Shown piece after piece: positions 1 to 7,300 of a stretch of DNA of 64,000 bases. Numbering within the stretch: position 1 is the stretch's first letter; each line of letters begins with the position of its first letter. The DNA is taken from positions 1,364,001-1,428,000 of the forward strand of contig NZ_CP143542.1 of NCBI RefSeq assembly GCF_046237605.1. Reading direction: 5' to 3'. Position numbers and translations under genes: made by a program. This DNA is from Paraperibacillus marinus (GTDB lineage: Bacteria; Bacillota; Bacilli; Bacillales; DSM-1321). Below the pieces are notes generated by a model. The model was not told the origin of the DNA, searched no databases, and was given only the letters and a program-made list of their open reading frames with translations.

Positions 1-2
1 GT

Positions 3-419
3 GGCAGCGTGTACTGTGCGTTTCTTAAAGATTATGGCAATGCAACCATAGACAAAAATCTAACAGTAAGTGGTACATTCTCAAATCCTTCTGATCAACG
101 GTTAAAGTGTGAGGTTAGTGACTTTGAAACCGATGCGCTGAAGGGAATTACTGATTTGAATTACATCAATTTTAATTACCACTGGGATGATCTTGATGCA
201 AAGTCCAGAATTGGATTCTTTGCTCAGGAAGCGCCTGTTGAGATTATCCAGGAAGATGAATATGGGATATTAAGCTATGATGTGCTTTCCACGCTTTCAT
301 ACAACATGGTCGCAACTAAGCAGCTGAATCTTAAAGTAGAAAACAAGTTTGCGGAGTATGAGGCGCAAATCCAGTCCTTACAGAAGCGAGTGGAAGAATT
401 ATCAGGAAAAGTATCTTAA
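3..419 (+). CDS. Phage tail fibre/spike protein, C-terminal part with S74 chaperone domain (5' truncated by window)
   Basis: The frame is open from the window edge, so only the last 138 or so residues are visible. The motif SDQRLK followed by a helical tail with a coiled coil (QIQSLQKRVEEL) is typical of the intramolecular chaperone/auto-processing domain (Peptidase_S74) at the end of phage tail spikes. In that family the Ser-Lys pair of SDxRxK cleaves the chaperone off after trimer folding; both residues are present here. It precedes the lysis cassette in normal phage order. The host receptor cannot be inferred, because the receptor-binding part lies upstream of the window. Confidence 0.88.
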   Translation, partial: GSVYCAFLKDYGNATIDKNLTVSGTFSNPSDQRLKCEVSDFETDALKGITDLNYINFNYHWDDLDAKSRIGFFAQEAPVEIIQEDEYGILSYDVLSTLSYNMVATKQLNLKVENKFAEYEAQIQSLQKRVEELSGKVS

Positions 420-435
420 ATTGGGGGAATAGATC

Positions 436-597
436 ATGGAACAAAAAGAAAAGGCATTAGATATCAACCTGGTACTCAATGAGTACGATGCACAATTGAT
501 GGCTGCTAACCGTGAGATCATGATCCTCAGGGCAAGAGTGAAGGGGCTCGAACTTGATAAGGGACAAGAGAAAAAGGAAACAAAAACACAGAAGTAA
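436..597 (+). CDS. Small phage protein, 53 aa, unknown function
   Basis: An ATG 16 bases after the tail-fibre stop follows a GGGGGAAT ribosome site and opens a 53-codon frame. The protein (MEQKEKALDINLVLNEYDAQ...) is strongly charged and mostly predicted helical, with a Lys/Gln-rich tail and no membrane segment. Small acidic/basic helical proteins are common between tail fibre and holin genes of Bacillus phages, some annotated as tail-assembly or XkdX-like proteins. I see no XkdX signature. The translation signal is good and the function unknown. Confidence 0.6.
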   Translation: MEQKEKALDINLVLNEYDAQLMAANREIMILRARVKGLELDKGQEKKETKTQK

Positions 598-687
598 GAC
601 TGAAAGCACCAGCGTAAAGGAGGTGTTTTTTTTATTGTATCAAAGCTGCAGGGTGAGACAGAGAGAACATGATAAGGGGGAATATCC

Positions 688-1098
688 TTGGAGGAGATGG
701 ATATGCCACATCGATTGGAAGATCATGAAAAAAGGATTGGACAGCTAGAACTAAATTACGGGAAAGTCATTGAAGATTTGGGTGAGGTTAGAAAAGAAAA
801 TGCTCAAATCAAGCAAGGACAAGTCCAAATTGAAAATACCGTATTAAAAGAATTCAGTTCCCAAAAAGAACTCACCACGAAATTGTTAGAGCATACATTG
901 GATATCAAGAAGCTCAAGACTGTGGAAGAAGGGGAAATGAATAAAATCAGGGCTACCCAAGAAGGAGAAATCACGAAGACAAAGATAACGACTCGAAAAG
1001 ATCTCTTCCTAGGGCTGTGCGGCGGATCTGGCATAGTTGGATTGGTATCTTTTGTTATTACTAAATGGGACAACATTATGAAATGGTTCGGAGGCTAA
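688..1098 (+). CDS. XhlA-like phage protein: coiled coil plus C-terminal membrane segment
   Basis: 136 aa. Residues 5-100 are charged and heptad-like (HRLEDHEKRIGQLELN...), followed by a single hydrophobic segment at about 108-128 and a short tail. This layout matches XhlA/hemolysin-type proteins that sit beside the holin and help membrane lysis. Length exceeds the usual 85-90 aa of XhlA, so assignment is by architecture and position only. Two starts are plausible: TTG at 688 behind AAGGGGG, and ATG at 703 behind GGAGGAG. The gene is 4 bases from the holin gene and surely co-transcribed with it. Confidence 0.65.
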   Translation: MEEMDMPHRLEDHEKRIGQLELNYGKVIEDLGEVRKENAQIKQGQVQIENTVLKEFSSQKELTTKLLEHTLDIKKLKTVEEGEMNKIRATQEGEITKTKITTRKDLFLGLCGGSGIVGLVSFVITKWDNIMKWFGG

Positions 1099-1102
1099 AG
1101 AC

Positions 1103-1369
1103 ATGATCAATTGGACTGTGCGATTCAAGAATAAACTCTGGGTTATGGCCTTTGTGTCACAACTTTTTATTTTGGCAGAAATTCTATTGGTGGGTGCTCA
1201 TGCTGTTGGTCTCACGGATTTTCAGCTAACAGAGGAAATTAAGGGCTGGGTTCTGGCCGTCATCAATGCTCTTTTTGGAGTTTTCTCCACATTGGGGAAT
1301 ATTCAGGATCCGACCACAGCCGGCCTGGGGGATAGTGCCAGGGCGCAAAACTATACAGAACCTAAATGA
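1103..1369 (+). CDS. Phage holin, phi-LC3 family
   Basis: 88 aa with start MINWTVRFKNK and conserved end (IQDPTTAGLGDSARAQNY), the pattern of the phi-LC3 holin family. Two hydrophobic segments lie at about 14-37 and 48-65. The protein should form lesions in the cytoplasmic membrane late in infection and let the downstream amidase reach the wall. It lies between the XhlA-like gene and the endolysin. The frame ends in a TGA that overlaps the start of a weak hairpin. Confidence 0.9.
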   Translation: MINWTVRFKNKLWVMAFVSQLFILAEILLVGAHAVGLTDFQLTEEIKGWVLAVINALFGVFSTLGNIQDPTTAGLGDSARAQNYTEPK

Positions 1370-1392
1370 GCTGCCTGCGGGTGGCTTTTTTT
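1369..1392 (+). terminator. Weak terminator or attenuator between holin and endolysin
   Basis: AGCTGCC can pair with GGGTGGCT (two G-U pairs) across a short loop and is followed by seven T. It may reduce read-through into the endolysin gene. Confidence 0.45.
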
Positions 1393-1412
1393 AATGAAAG
1401 GGGAAAAACAAG

Positions 1413-2147
1413 ATGCCAAAAGTTGCATTGTCATATGGCCACGGTGCCAACACATATGAGGACGTGCGCTCAAAATTCGTAATTGTTGGCGGCAAGGTCT
1501 ATGAAGAACACACTTTCAATGCTACAGTCGGTGAAAAAGTCCGTGCTATCCTGGAAAGACACGGGGTAGACGTTCTAGTCGTTCAGCCACCAATGGGTAA
1601 GGACGTCCCTCTACAGGTTCGTACCGACAAGGCTGATAAATGGAAAGCCGATCTATACTGGTCCATTCACGCAAACGCAGCTTCACCTTCAGCACGTGGC
1701 TTGTGCGCTTTCTATTGGAAAACTTCCCCGGATGGCAAAAGGGCGGCTGACCTGTATGCTAAGTTTGCCAAAGAGTATGGATTCCCGCTTTATTCAGGTG
1801 GCACATATCCTTCACAGCGCGGCGATTGGACAAACTTTCATGAGCTAAGGGAAACGGATATGCCGGCCGTCATCACAGAAAATGGCTTCATGACCAATCC
1901 TGATGACTTTGAATTAATTTTCAAGAACAAGGACGGGTTTTATGATTCCCTATCTTTAATCCACGCTAAGGCCATTCTTGCATACCTGGGCATTGCTTAT
2001 AAAGCGCCCGCAAAGCCTGCAACTGTAGCACCAAAGAAAAAGTTCATCTTCACCACAGGGACCTTCACGGAAGGTTATCCAGCAATCGAGGACTTTGAGA
2101 AATTCATGAAGGATAAAAACTTTAAATACAAGAAGCTGGAAATTTAA
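1413..2147 (+). CDS. Phage endolysin, N-acetylmuramoyl-L-alanine amidase (Amidase_3 type)
   Basis: 244 aa. The zinc site of Amidase_3 is visible: His10 (LSYGHGAN), a Glu at 31/32 (YEEHTFN) and His86 (WSIHANA), with catalytic Glu156 (VITENGFMTN). The catalytic domain spans about 1-190 and a Lys/Ala/Pro linker joins a short C-terminal segment (about 211-244) resembling the end of Bacillus phage amidases (Amidase02_C type, tentative). There is no signal peptide, as expected for holin-dependent release. It would cut the bond between muramic acid and L-Ala. An intrinsic terminator follows. Confidence 0.93.
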   Translation: MPKVALSYGHGANTYEDVRSKFVIVGGKVYEEHTFNATVGEKVRAILERHGVDVLVVQPPMGKDVPLQVRTDKADKWKADLYWSIHANAASPSARGLCAFYWKTSPDGKRAADLYAKFAKEYGFPLYSGGTYPSQRGDWTNFHELRETDMPAVITENGFMTNPDDFELIFKNKDGFYDSLSLIHAKAILAYLGIAYKAPAKPATVAPKKKFIFTTGTFTEGYPAIEDFEKFMKDKNFKYKKLEI

Positions 2148-2157
2148 TGAAAAGTGT

Positions 2158-2192
2158 CCCTTCTCTATTAGAGAAGGGCTTTTTGTTTTTTT
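2158..2192 (+). terminator. Intrinsic terminator of the lysis cassette
   Basis: Perfect 9-bp stem CCCTTCTCT / AGAGAAGGG with loop ATT, followed by a T-rich tract. Confidence 0.9.
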
Positions 2193-2333
2193 AAAAAAAG
2201 AAAGGGTATTTACACTTTACAGAAACATTACAAAAATGGAGAATAATAGATTATAATGGTAATGACTTATGGATTTTGTAACTTTTTGTAATAAAAAGAT
2301 GGTTTATATCCTTTGAATATAAGGAGAGAGCTT

Positions 2334-2987
2334 ATGGAGAGAAAAGAAGTTTCATTTGAAACTATAGAAGAAGAGTTATATTTGAACGAGGGGTATGCGG
2401 ACCTATTATCTCAATTCGAGAGAGATAAAAGCATAGTTAGCAAGTTAGAAGAACTACTCAGCCATTTAAAAGCAGAAGAAAATTACCCTTTTTTCTTAAT
2501 TGACTTAGCTGAGACCATTTTCCCTAGGTTTATAGGATCTAAAGCTGCTAATTTTGTGGTTCATATACTCGCGAAAGGTTTTGACCAAGCAGACCTTTCA
2601 AAGGATTTTGATTTTCAGTTATACGTAATGGTGAAAAAATTCGGGATACTCTTTGTAAGTGCAATGAAATATGTGAACAATCAGATGGATTTTTCAACCA
2701 GCCAGTATATAGGTACAAATGAACAAGATAGAACAATGATAAGGCTAATTAGGTCAGACCAATCAACTTTAGTGTTTAACCTTGATCAAGATTCGCTAAC
2801 TCATATGATAGCCCGCTTATCTTATCATTTGCTCTCTTCTATACAATTCAGTTCAAAAAGACCATCAGAGGAAAAGTTTGATGAATTAATGTATAATCAT
2901 TATTCCTTAATGATAGAGATGGGAATTCTAGAACCAGCTGAGCTTGACGAAGATGAAGATGAAGAAGATGAAGAAGATGAAAGATAA
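2334..2987 (+). CDS. Prophage cargo protein of unknown function (acidic C-terminus)
   Basis: 217 aa from ATG 2334, chosen because AAGGAG lies 7 bases upstream; a TTG 21 bases earlier would put this site inside the gene. I do not recognise the family. The protein is mostly helical, has no signal peptide or clear membrane segment, and ends in a run of Asp/Glu (about the last 15 residues). It has its own promoter space after the lysis terminator and overlaps the next gene. Genes at this position in Bacillus prophages are usually lysogenic cargo rather than structural genes; that role is inference. Confidence 0.7.
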   Translation: MERKEVSFETIEEELYLNEGYADLLSQFERDKSIVSKLEELLSHLKAEENYPFFLIDLAETIFPRFIGSKAANFVVHILAKGFDQADLSKDFDFQLYVMVKKFGILFVSAMKYVNNQMDFSTSQYIGTNEQDRTMIRLIRSDQSTLVFNLDQDSLTHMIARLSYHLLSSIQFSSKRPSEEKFDELMYNHYSLMIEMGILEPAELDEDEDEEDEEDER

Positions 2988-3594
2988 TCAAGCACTTAAA
3001 ATCGTGGTTGATAACTCTAGGAAAGAAGAAAAAGTACATTTAGACCATTCTATTCCGGAGCAGCTATCTAGAATCATTAGAGGTTATGCTAATCGTCCTG
3101 AAGTGAGCAATAAGAATTCATCCTTTCATGGGAAGTCCTTTTCTGCTACTGGAACATATTATAAAAGCAAAGAACCCGATGAAATAAAATCAATTCTTGA
3201 AGGAATAAAAGCGCTCAAAGCCGAATTGATTAGTGTAAAAGATACATTGCAAGTGATTGAACAAATTTCTCCTGATAAGGAGGAGGATAACTATATGTAT
3301 GAGCTAAAAGAAGTTATACAGAAATTAGATGATACAAATGTACGAATCGCAAAAATAGAAACTTCACTGGCTGTAATTGAAGAAAGATCCAAAAAACTTG
3401 ATGTACTGGACAAAATTCAGGAAAGTATTAATTCTTTACGTCAAGATATACCTCAAGATAGGCAAAACTTAGCATCTAAAGATTTTGTTTCCAAAGAAAT
3501 ATCAGGCGCAAAGCTTTGGATAGTTATAACAGCAATTGCAACGGGACTTACACTAATAGGTACCGTCGCAACGGTAATTCGAGTCTTCATGTAA
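2953..3594 (+). CDS. Prophage cargo protein: coiled coil with C-terminal membrane anchor
   Basis: About 213 aa. The start overlaps the acidic tail of the preceding gene in another frame; four clustered ATGs (2953, 2959, 2968, 2977) are possible and none has a strong ribosome site, so translation is probably coupled. Residues about 80-170 form long heptad-like helices (IKSILEGIKALKAELISV, VIQKLDDTNVRIAKIET), and residues about 188-210 are one hydrophobic segment ending in VIRVFM. This is a cytoplasmic coiled coil tethered to the membrane. Family unknown. Paired with the upstream soluble protein it could be an exclusion or defence module, but sequence alone does not show this. Confidence 0.65.
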   Translation: MKMKKMKKMKDNQALKIVVDNSRKEEKVHLDHSIPEQLSRIIRGYANRPEVSNKNSSFHGKSFSATGTYYKSKEPDEIKSILEGIKALKAELISVKDTLQVIEQISPDKEEDNYMYELKEVIQKLDDTNVRIAKIETSLAVIEERSKKLDVLDKIQESINSLRQDIPQDRQNLASKDFVSKEISGAKLWIVITAIATGLTLIGTVATVIRVFM

Positions 3595-3604
3595 TATAAA
3601 AAAA

Positions 3605-3635
3605 GACCCTTCTCATTCGAGAGGGGCCATTTTTT
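3605..3635. terminator. Bidirectional terminator between converging prophage genes
   Basis: CCCTTCTC pairs with GAGAGGGG (one G-U pair) around ATTC, then a T-rich tract; on the other strand an A/T-rich flank also gives U residues. It sits between the rightward cargo gene and the leftward lipoprotein gene. Confidence 0.8.
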
Positions 3636-4089
3636 ATTTCTTCTCTAAAATTGTGGCGGTAATGGATGGCATACCCAAGTCATTTTTTCCAGTGTACACT
3701 CCGTAGACAGTTACCTGATCCCCTTGAGAAATGGAAAAATCAGTTCCTAATAACTTTACAGAATACACTCCGAAACCGTCGCCTTCATTTGAAGTTAAAG
3801 TAAATTCATAGATTGGACCATCCGGCTGAGTAATTAAGGTGATTTCGCCGGTTATAAACAATTTCGTTTTCTCAGCAACTTCACCACCATTTACTGCAAC
3901 AAAGTCAGCCTCCTTGGCTTCTTTCTTCAATGCCGCATTGAGCTCTTCCTGTGATGGTTCTGGCTCAGTTACCGCCTTCTCCTCAGCTTTAGGCTCACTT
4001 GCTGCAGGTTCCGCCTTCTCCTCTTCGTTACATCCAAACAAAGTGAACGTTAAGCCGATACATAAAAGTGATTTGAATAGATTACTCAT
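3634..4089 (-). CDS. Prophage lipoprotein with OB-fold-like C-terminal domain
   Basis: 151 aa. The N-terminus is a lipoprotein signal with lipobox LFGC (Cys20), followed by a Glu/Lys/Pro/Ala-rich linker (21-55) and a beta-rich domain from about 60 (VNGGEVAEKTKLFITGEI..., GDQVTVYGVYTG) that resembles OB-fold anti-codon-like modules. It should sit on the outer face of the membrane. It is last in a three-gene leftward operon with 4-base overlaps, next to a repressor-like gene. Lipoproteins in this phage position can block entry of related phages (for example Ltp of phage TP-J34); that role is inferred here. Confidence 0.8.
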   Translation of the reverse strand: MSNLFKSLLCIGLTFTLFGCNEEEKAEPAASEPKAEEKAVTEPEPSQEELNAALKKEAKEADFVAVNGGEVAEKTKLFITGEITLITQPDGPIYEFTLTSNEGDGFGVYSVKLLGTDFSISQGDQVTVYGVYTGKNDLGMPSITATILEKK

Positions 4090-4334
4090 TGTTGCACTCC
4101 TTCTAAAGTTTTTACTAATTCTGTAATATCCTTCTCTTCATAGGTAACTTTCACAATCGATGCCTCAGCAAAGTAGCCAGACAGCCTTCTTAATTTCCTG
4201 ATCCATTCAAAAGCTACTGCAGCTGCTTCTTTGTCTGAATCCTCCGTAAATCTACGGCTGTTCACCGGAAAGGTTCCCCTTTGAAGAGACCTCGCTTCAT
4301 TTACCAGGAGTACTACCTCGATATTGATCTTCAT
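4086..4334 (-). CDS. Small prophage protein, 82 aa, unknown
   Basis: The frame overlaps the lipoprotein start by four bases (ATGA type) and the HTH gene stop by four bases, so all three are translationally coupled. The protein starts MKINIEVVLLVNEARSLQRG and looks like a compact alpha/beta fold with no membrane segment. I do not recognise the family. Its fixed place between regulator and lipoprotein suggests a shared lysogenic function. Confidence 0.65.
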   Translation of the reverse strand: MKINIEVVLLVNEARSLQRGTFPVNSRRFTEDSDKEAAAVAFEWIRKLRRLSGYFAEASIVKVTYEEKDITELVKTLEGVQQ

Positions 4335-4540
4335 TCTTCACCTTCCTTTCTAATCCAAATATCCCTAATATCTGTTTGTAATTCCTCGGAGATTCTGTAA
4401 GCCACTGAGAATGAAGGTAAAGTTCTGTTATTTACCAAAGAACTCATGGCTGCTCGGCTAATACCTAACCTATTTGCAAAATCGCCATGCTGCAGATCTC
4501 TTTCAGCAAGCATCACTTTTAATCTGCATTTAAAAATCAT
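4331..4540 (-). CDS. Cro/CI-type helix-turn-helix regulator
   Basis: 69 aa made almost entirely of one XRE/Cro-like HTH domain: HGDFANRLGISRAAMSSLVNNRTLPSF gives helices 2 and 3. There is no dimerisation or cleavage domain, so it is more Cro-like than CI-like. The ATG follows GAGGTGA at 7 bases. It opens the leftward operon and faces the rightward FtsK-like operon across a 264-base AT-rich control region, so it probably controls this switch. Confidence 0.85.
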   Translation of the reverse strand: MIFKCRLKVMLAERDLQHGDFANRLGISRAAMSSLVNNRTLPSFSVAYRISEELQTDIRDIWIRKEGEE

Positions 4541-4804
4541 ATATGTTTCACCTCAAATATCTATTCCACTGTCTATATACAATATCCTTTTTAATTTTTT
4601 TATATGGACAAGATAACTGGACATACAGTTCTCCATAGGCTGTTAACACGAAAGCTAAACAGTAGATAAACAGAATAAACTCAGTACTAACTGTTTTTTT
4701 CTTATCTTTTTAATCATTATCTACTCTTTATCACTAATGCAATAGTACAAGAAAAAAAGCAGGGAAGTGGCTAATAAACAAACATGTTTAAAGGAGGGAA
4801 CGAA
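4541..4804. promoter_or_regulatory. Divergent control region of the prophage regulatory module
   Basis: AT-rich intergenic DNA between the leftward HTH operon and the rightward operon. It contains the inverted repeat AACTG(N6)CAGTT at 4615-4630 and two copies of TGGACA near 4605 and 4618, which could be operator sites for the HTH protein. I could not fix the promoters. Confidence 0.35.
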
Positions 4805-5017
4805 GTGAGTGACGTGGGGAAGTGTGAGGGGGTTCGGTTTGTCGTTGAGCTTAGTGAGCTAAACTCAGTCATTTTAGAAACCTATCTGACTCATTGTCTA
4901 ATAAGAATGGAGAAGTCCACAGATTATAATTTTGTAGAGAGCCAGATTGCTTTATTTAAGGAGATTGAAAAGGAAATCAAGCAGAGGAAGGTGCAGTCAT
5001 GTTTGCAAAGAAAATAG
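4805..5017 (+). CDS. Small prophage protein, 70 aa, unknown
   Basis: GTG 4805 is the likely start because AAAGGAGG ends 7 bases before it; an ATG at 4784 would place that site inside the coding frame. The protein (VSDVGKCEGVRFVVELSELN...) is predicted to be helical and amphipathic, with no recognisable domain. It opens the rightward operon that leads to the FtsK-like ATPase and overlaps the next gene by 19 bases. Confidence 0.6.
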   Translation: MSDVGKCEGVRFVVELSELNSVILETYLTHCLIRMEKSTDYNFVESQIALFKEIEKEIKQRKVQSCLQRK

Positions 5018-5319
5018 AGGTTATTCCCTTTAAGGACTTTATGAGCCCGCCAGCTCCATCCACAAGGAAAACACCTCTACCTACGAAAGTATATTCAATT
5101 TTCCCTGCCTTTACGATTAAATCATTGTTTCCTATGGGAGACCCGACATTCACCTTATTCCTGGTAGCTGCAGGAGCTATAACAGGAATAGCCCTGACTG
5201 AAAAGTTTTTAGAAGCATTCGATTTAGATGATGTAGCGAGTGTTATATCCACAACTTCAAAGTTTCTTATACCCACAGCAGGCCTATGCGGCATTGTCTG
5301 GGTGCTATTATTTCTGTAG
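4999..5319 (+). CDS. Small membrane protein upstream of FtsK-like gene
   Basis: 106 aa with a Pro/Ser/Thr-rich N-terminal part (about 1-45) and two hydrophobic segments at about 50-72 and 86-106 (LVAAGAITGIALTEKF and IPTAGLCGIVWVLLFL). The family is not recognised. Proteins of this size and topology often precede FtsK/HerA-type ATPase genes in Bacillus phages, plasmids and ICEBs1-like elements, where the ATPase works at the membrane. The gene lies 11 bases before that ATPase gene. Confidence 0.65.
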   Translation: MFAKKIEVIPFKDFMSPPAPSTRKTPLPTKVYSIFPAFTIKSLFPMGDPTFTLFLVAAGAITGIALTEKFLEAFDLDDVASVISTTSKFLIPTAGLCGIVWVLLFL

Positions 5320-5330
5320 GGGATGAGTAA

Positions 5331-6500
5331 ATGGGAATGCGAATATGGATTTTAAAACAGAGGTCCAAAACTTATTTGAAGAAAGCGTTTAGGAGTGCCG
5401 GCTTATCTATTCACTATAAGCAAGGAGATAAGGAAACTTCAAAATACCCTAAGATACATGCGGTTAATGTGGATAAGGAAAACCAGAAGATATCTTTTGT
5501 TTTCACGCTGATCAATGGTACGGATCCAAAAGAGGTTAAAAAGAAGGAATATGTCTTTAAGCAATACTTTGGTAAAAACATTCAAATTGATGGTGACCTT
5601 AAGAAATTCACATTGACGGTGTTCCAGACCACAATGCCCAATGAATTGATGTATAAATTTGAGGAAATACAGCAGGTCGTTGCTGCTCACAAATTAGGCA
5701 TCATCTGTGGAAAGGACCGCAACGGCCAGTATGTATCTTTTGATTTGCTCGAGCAACCACATATCTTAATAGCCGGAGAAACCGGATCGGGGAAGTCTAC
5801 ACAATTGCGATCGATTCTGACCACACTCATTTGCTCTAAAAAGCCTGAAGAATTAGAGCTTTATTTGGGGGATTGCAAGAAGTCCGAGTTTCATATATTC
5901 CGAAAGGTTGAGCATACAAAATGCGTTTTAAGTGATGGGAAATCTATAGCCAAGATGCTTAAACACATCAAGAAGGAATTGGATGAACGTAGTGATTTAA
6001 CAGAGACATTTGAAGTCAGTCATGTGGATGATCTCCCAGCTGAGCACCGGCGGCCGTACATCGTGGTATGTATTGATGAATTCGTCATGCTGAGAAAAGA
6101 TGAAAAAGTGATGGAGATATTAACGGAGCTTGTGGCAATTGGGAGGACCCTGGGAGTCTTCGCTATACTCTCCATGCAGCGCCCGAATGGTAAAGTACTC
6201 GATACCACAATAAGGGCTAATTTAACGGTAAGCATGGGGTTTAAGCTGAGGGATAAAATTGAATCACGAATTGTTAATACTCCTGGTGCAGATGAAATTG
6301 ATACCAAAGGCCGGATGATCATGAACAGTGATAAATTATATGAGCTCCAGGCACCTTATTTGAAATTAGAGAAGGCGAAGAAGATATTAAGCCCTTTGAT
6401 GGTATCCAAGGACGCTAAAGAAGTAGCTCCAGAGGTAAAAGAGGCAGTCAAACAATTAACCGAAAAGGACGTGTTCAATGATGTCATTGACCAACCGTGA
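5331..6500 (+). CDS. FtsK/SpoIIIE-type DNA translocase of the prophage
   Basis: 389 aa. Walker A is GETGSGKS at about 149-156, Walker B is YIVVCIDEF at about 243-251, and a later SMQRPNG segment matches the FtsK/HerA motor core. The N-terminal 100 residues are a soluble beta-rich domain without the multi-pass membrane part of cellular FtsK. The size and order (small membrane protein, FtsK-like, replication-relaxation protein) recall the ConQ coupling ATPase of conjugative elements and plasmid-like phages. It likely moves DNA for phage replication or segregation. The next gene overlaps its 3' end by 23 bases. Confidence 0.88.
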   Translation: MGMRIWILKQRSKTYLKKAFRSAGLSIHYKQGDKETSKYPKIHAVNVDKENQKISFVFTLINGTDPKEVKKKEYVFKQYFGKNIQIDGDLKKFTLTVFQTTMPNELMYKFEEIQQVVAAHKLGIICGKDRNGQYVSFDLLEQPHILIAGETGSGKSTQLRSILTTLICSKKPEELELYLGDCKKSEFHIFRKVEHTKCVLSDGKSIAKMLKHIKKELDERSDLTETFEVSHVDDLPAEHRRPYIVVCIDEFVMLRKDEKVMEILTELVAIGRTLGVFAILSMQRPNGKVLDTTIRANLTVSMGFKLRDKIESRIVNTPGADEIDTKGRMIMNSDKLYELQAPYLKLEKAKKILSPLMVSKDAKEVAPEVKEAVKQLTEKDVFNDVIDQP

Positions 6501-7119
6501 TAAAGAGATTATTAAGGACCTCAACAAATTTCGTGTCATGGATCGGGACTCGATTGCAGCATTGCATTTTTCCAAGTTGAAGAATCCTACACTGGCTGCT
6601 AATAATGTATTGCTTAGATTACTTCGAGAGGGCCATATTCAGCGCTCTACAGCATTTGTCCCATATGTATACTTTGGGCCGGATGTGCAGATGAAGAAGA
6701 ACAGTGCAAAGATAGGACACTTCCTTGCGATTGTAAATGTTTATAAGGAATTAAAGATACTAGGGCAGCTCGAATCTTTTCTGGTTGAACCTAAATACGG
6801 TAAGAAGGGAGAAGGCGCGGAACCGGATGTTTATTGTGTCTTTCGTAAAACACAATTCTTTGTGGAAGTTCAAAACTCCTATTTTAATGAAAAGCAAATG
6901 GAGGAGAAGTTAGATCGATACCTGGACCTTTATAATAGCAGAACTATCCAGGGACCCTTTCCACATGTTCTTATTCTCTCTGATCAGCGTTATGGCATTG
7001 GTGGCGGGTACCCATTCAAGTTATTCCAGGCTGAATCCTTCACCCAATTTATCCAGTCTTTACAAAGGGAAACACCAGTACAAGCGAAAGACCAAAAAGT
7101 GAAGATAAAGATAGGATAA
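6478..7119 (+). CDS. Replication-relaxation family protein
   Basis: 213 aa. The N-terminal part is a winged-helix-like domain (TNRDKEIIKDLNKFRVMDRDSI...), followed by an alpha/beta part with EPDVYCVF and FFVEVQNSY, features of the replication-relaxation family (PF13814). Members are found beside FtsK-like genes on Bacillus phages and plasmids and are thought to act in initiation of replication. Start ATG 6478 lies within the end of the FtsK-like gene behind AAAGGA. It is the last phage gene before the integration junction. Confidence 0.85.
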   Translation: MMSLTNRDKEIIKDLNKFRVMDRDSIAALHFSKLKNPTLAANNVLLRLLREGHIQRSTAFVPYVYFGPDVQMKKNSAKIGHFLAIVNVYKELKILGQLESFLVEPKYGKKGEGAEPDVYCVFRKTQFFVEVQNSYFNEKQMEEKLDRYLDLYNSRTIQGPFPHVLILSDQRYGIGGGYPFKLFQAESFTQFIQSLQRETPVQAKDQKVKIKIG

Positions 7120-7137
7120 AAAAAAGGCCGTGCGGAT

Positions 7138-7260
7138 TGACCACATGACCACAGAATGACCACGAACTAGATAGGATTAGTTCGAAGTTCTTCATATTTA
7201 ACAGAGAATAAAAAGTAAGAGAGTAAGGAAATTAAACACTGGTTCATACTGATTCATACT
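7138..7260 (+). repeat. Short direct repeats in the phage arm next to the integration junction
   Basis: TGACCAC occurs three times in 26 bases (7139, 7146 and 7157 regions) and TTCATACT twice exactly 10 bases apart (7243 and 7253). GAACTA/TAGTTC forms a small inverted repeat between them. Helically phased short repeats just inside a phage end are typical arm-type sites for integrase or excisionase. The role is inferred from position. Confidence 0.5.
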
Positions 7261-7300
7261 AGGTAAATTAGTGCCAATAGTTCTGATATCATTATGGTCG
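7261..7300. other. Probable attR junction of the prophage in comGA
   Basis: The ComGA frame has a TAA at 7264-7266 and begins to match traffic ATPases at about 7282 (SDIIMVGEIRD). Upstream of this the DNA is phage-like. The crossover core should therefore lie within about 7266-7300. The matching attL is outside the window, so the core sequence cannot be defined. Confidence 0.65.

Larger units (their letters stand above)
1..7281. mobile_element. Right part of a prophage integrated in comGA
   Basis: Tail-fibre C-terminus, holin, amidase, repressor-like and FtsK/replication-relaxation genes run without host genes up to about 7,270. From there the reading frame of a ComG traffic ATPase starts in mid-protein. 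The left part of the phage (integrase, head and tail genes) and the 5' half of comGA lie outside the window, so intactness cannot be judged. The boundary at 7,281 is the first codon that fits ComGA and is approximate to about 15 bases. Confidence 0.88.

Noticed and set aside
554..748. Open frame between tail-fibre and XhlA-like genes with AAAGGAGGTG inside
   Set aside because: The frame overlaps real genes in other frames and its product is a basic low-quality sequence; the ribosome-like site has no suitable start of a conserved protein.
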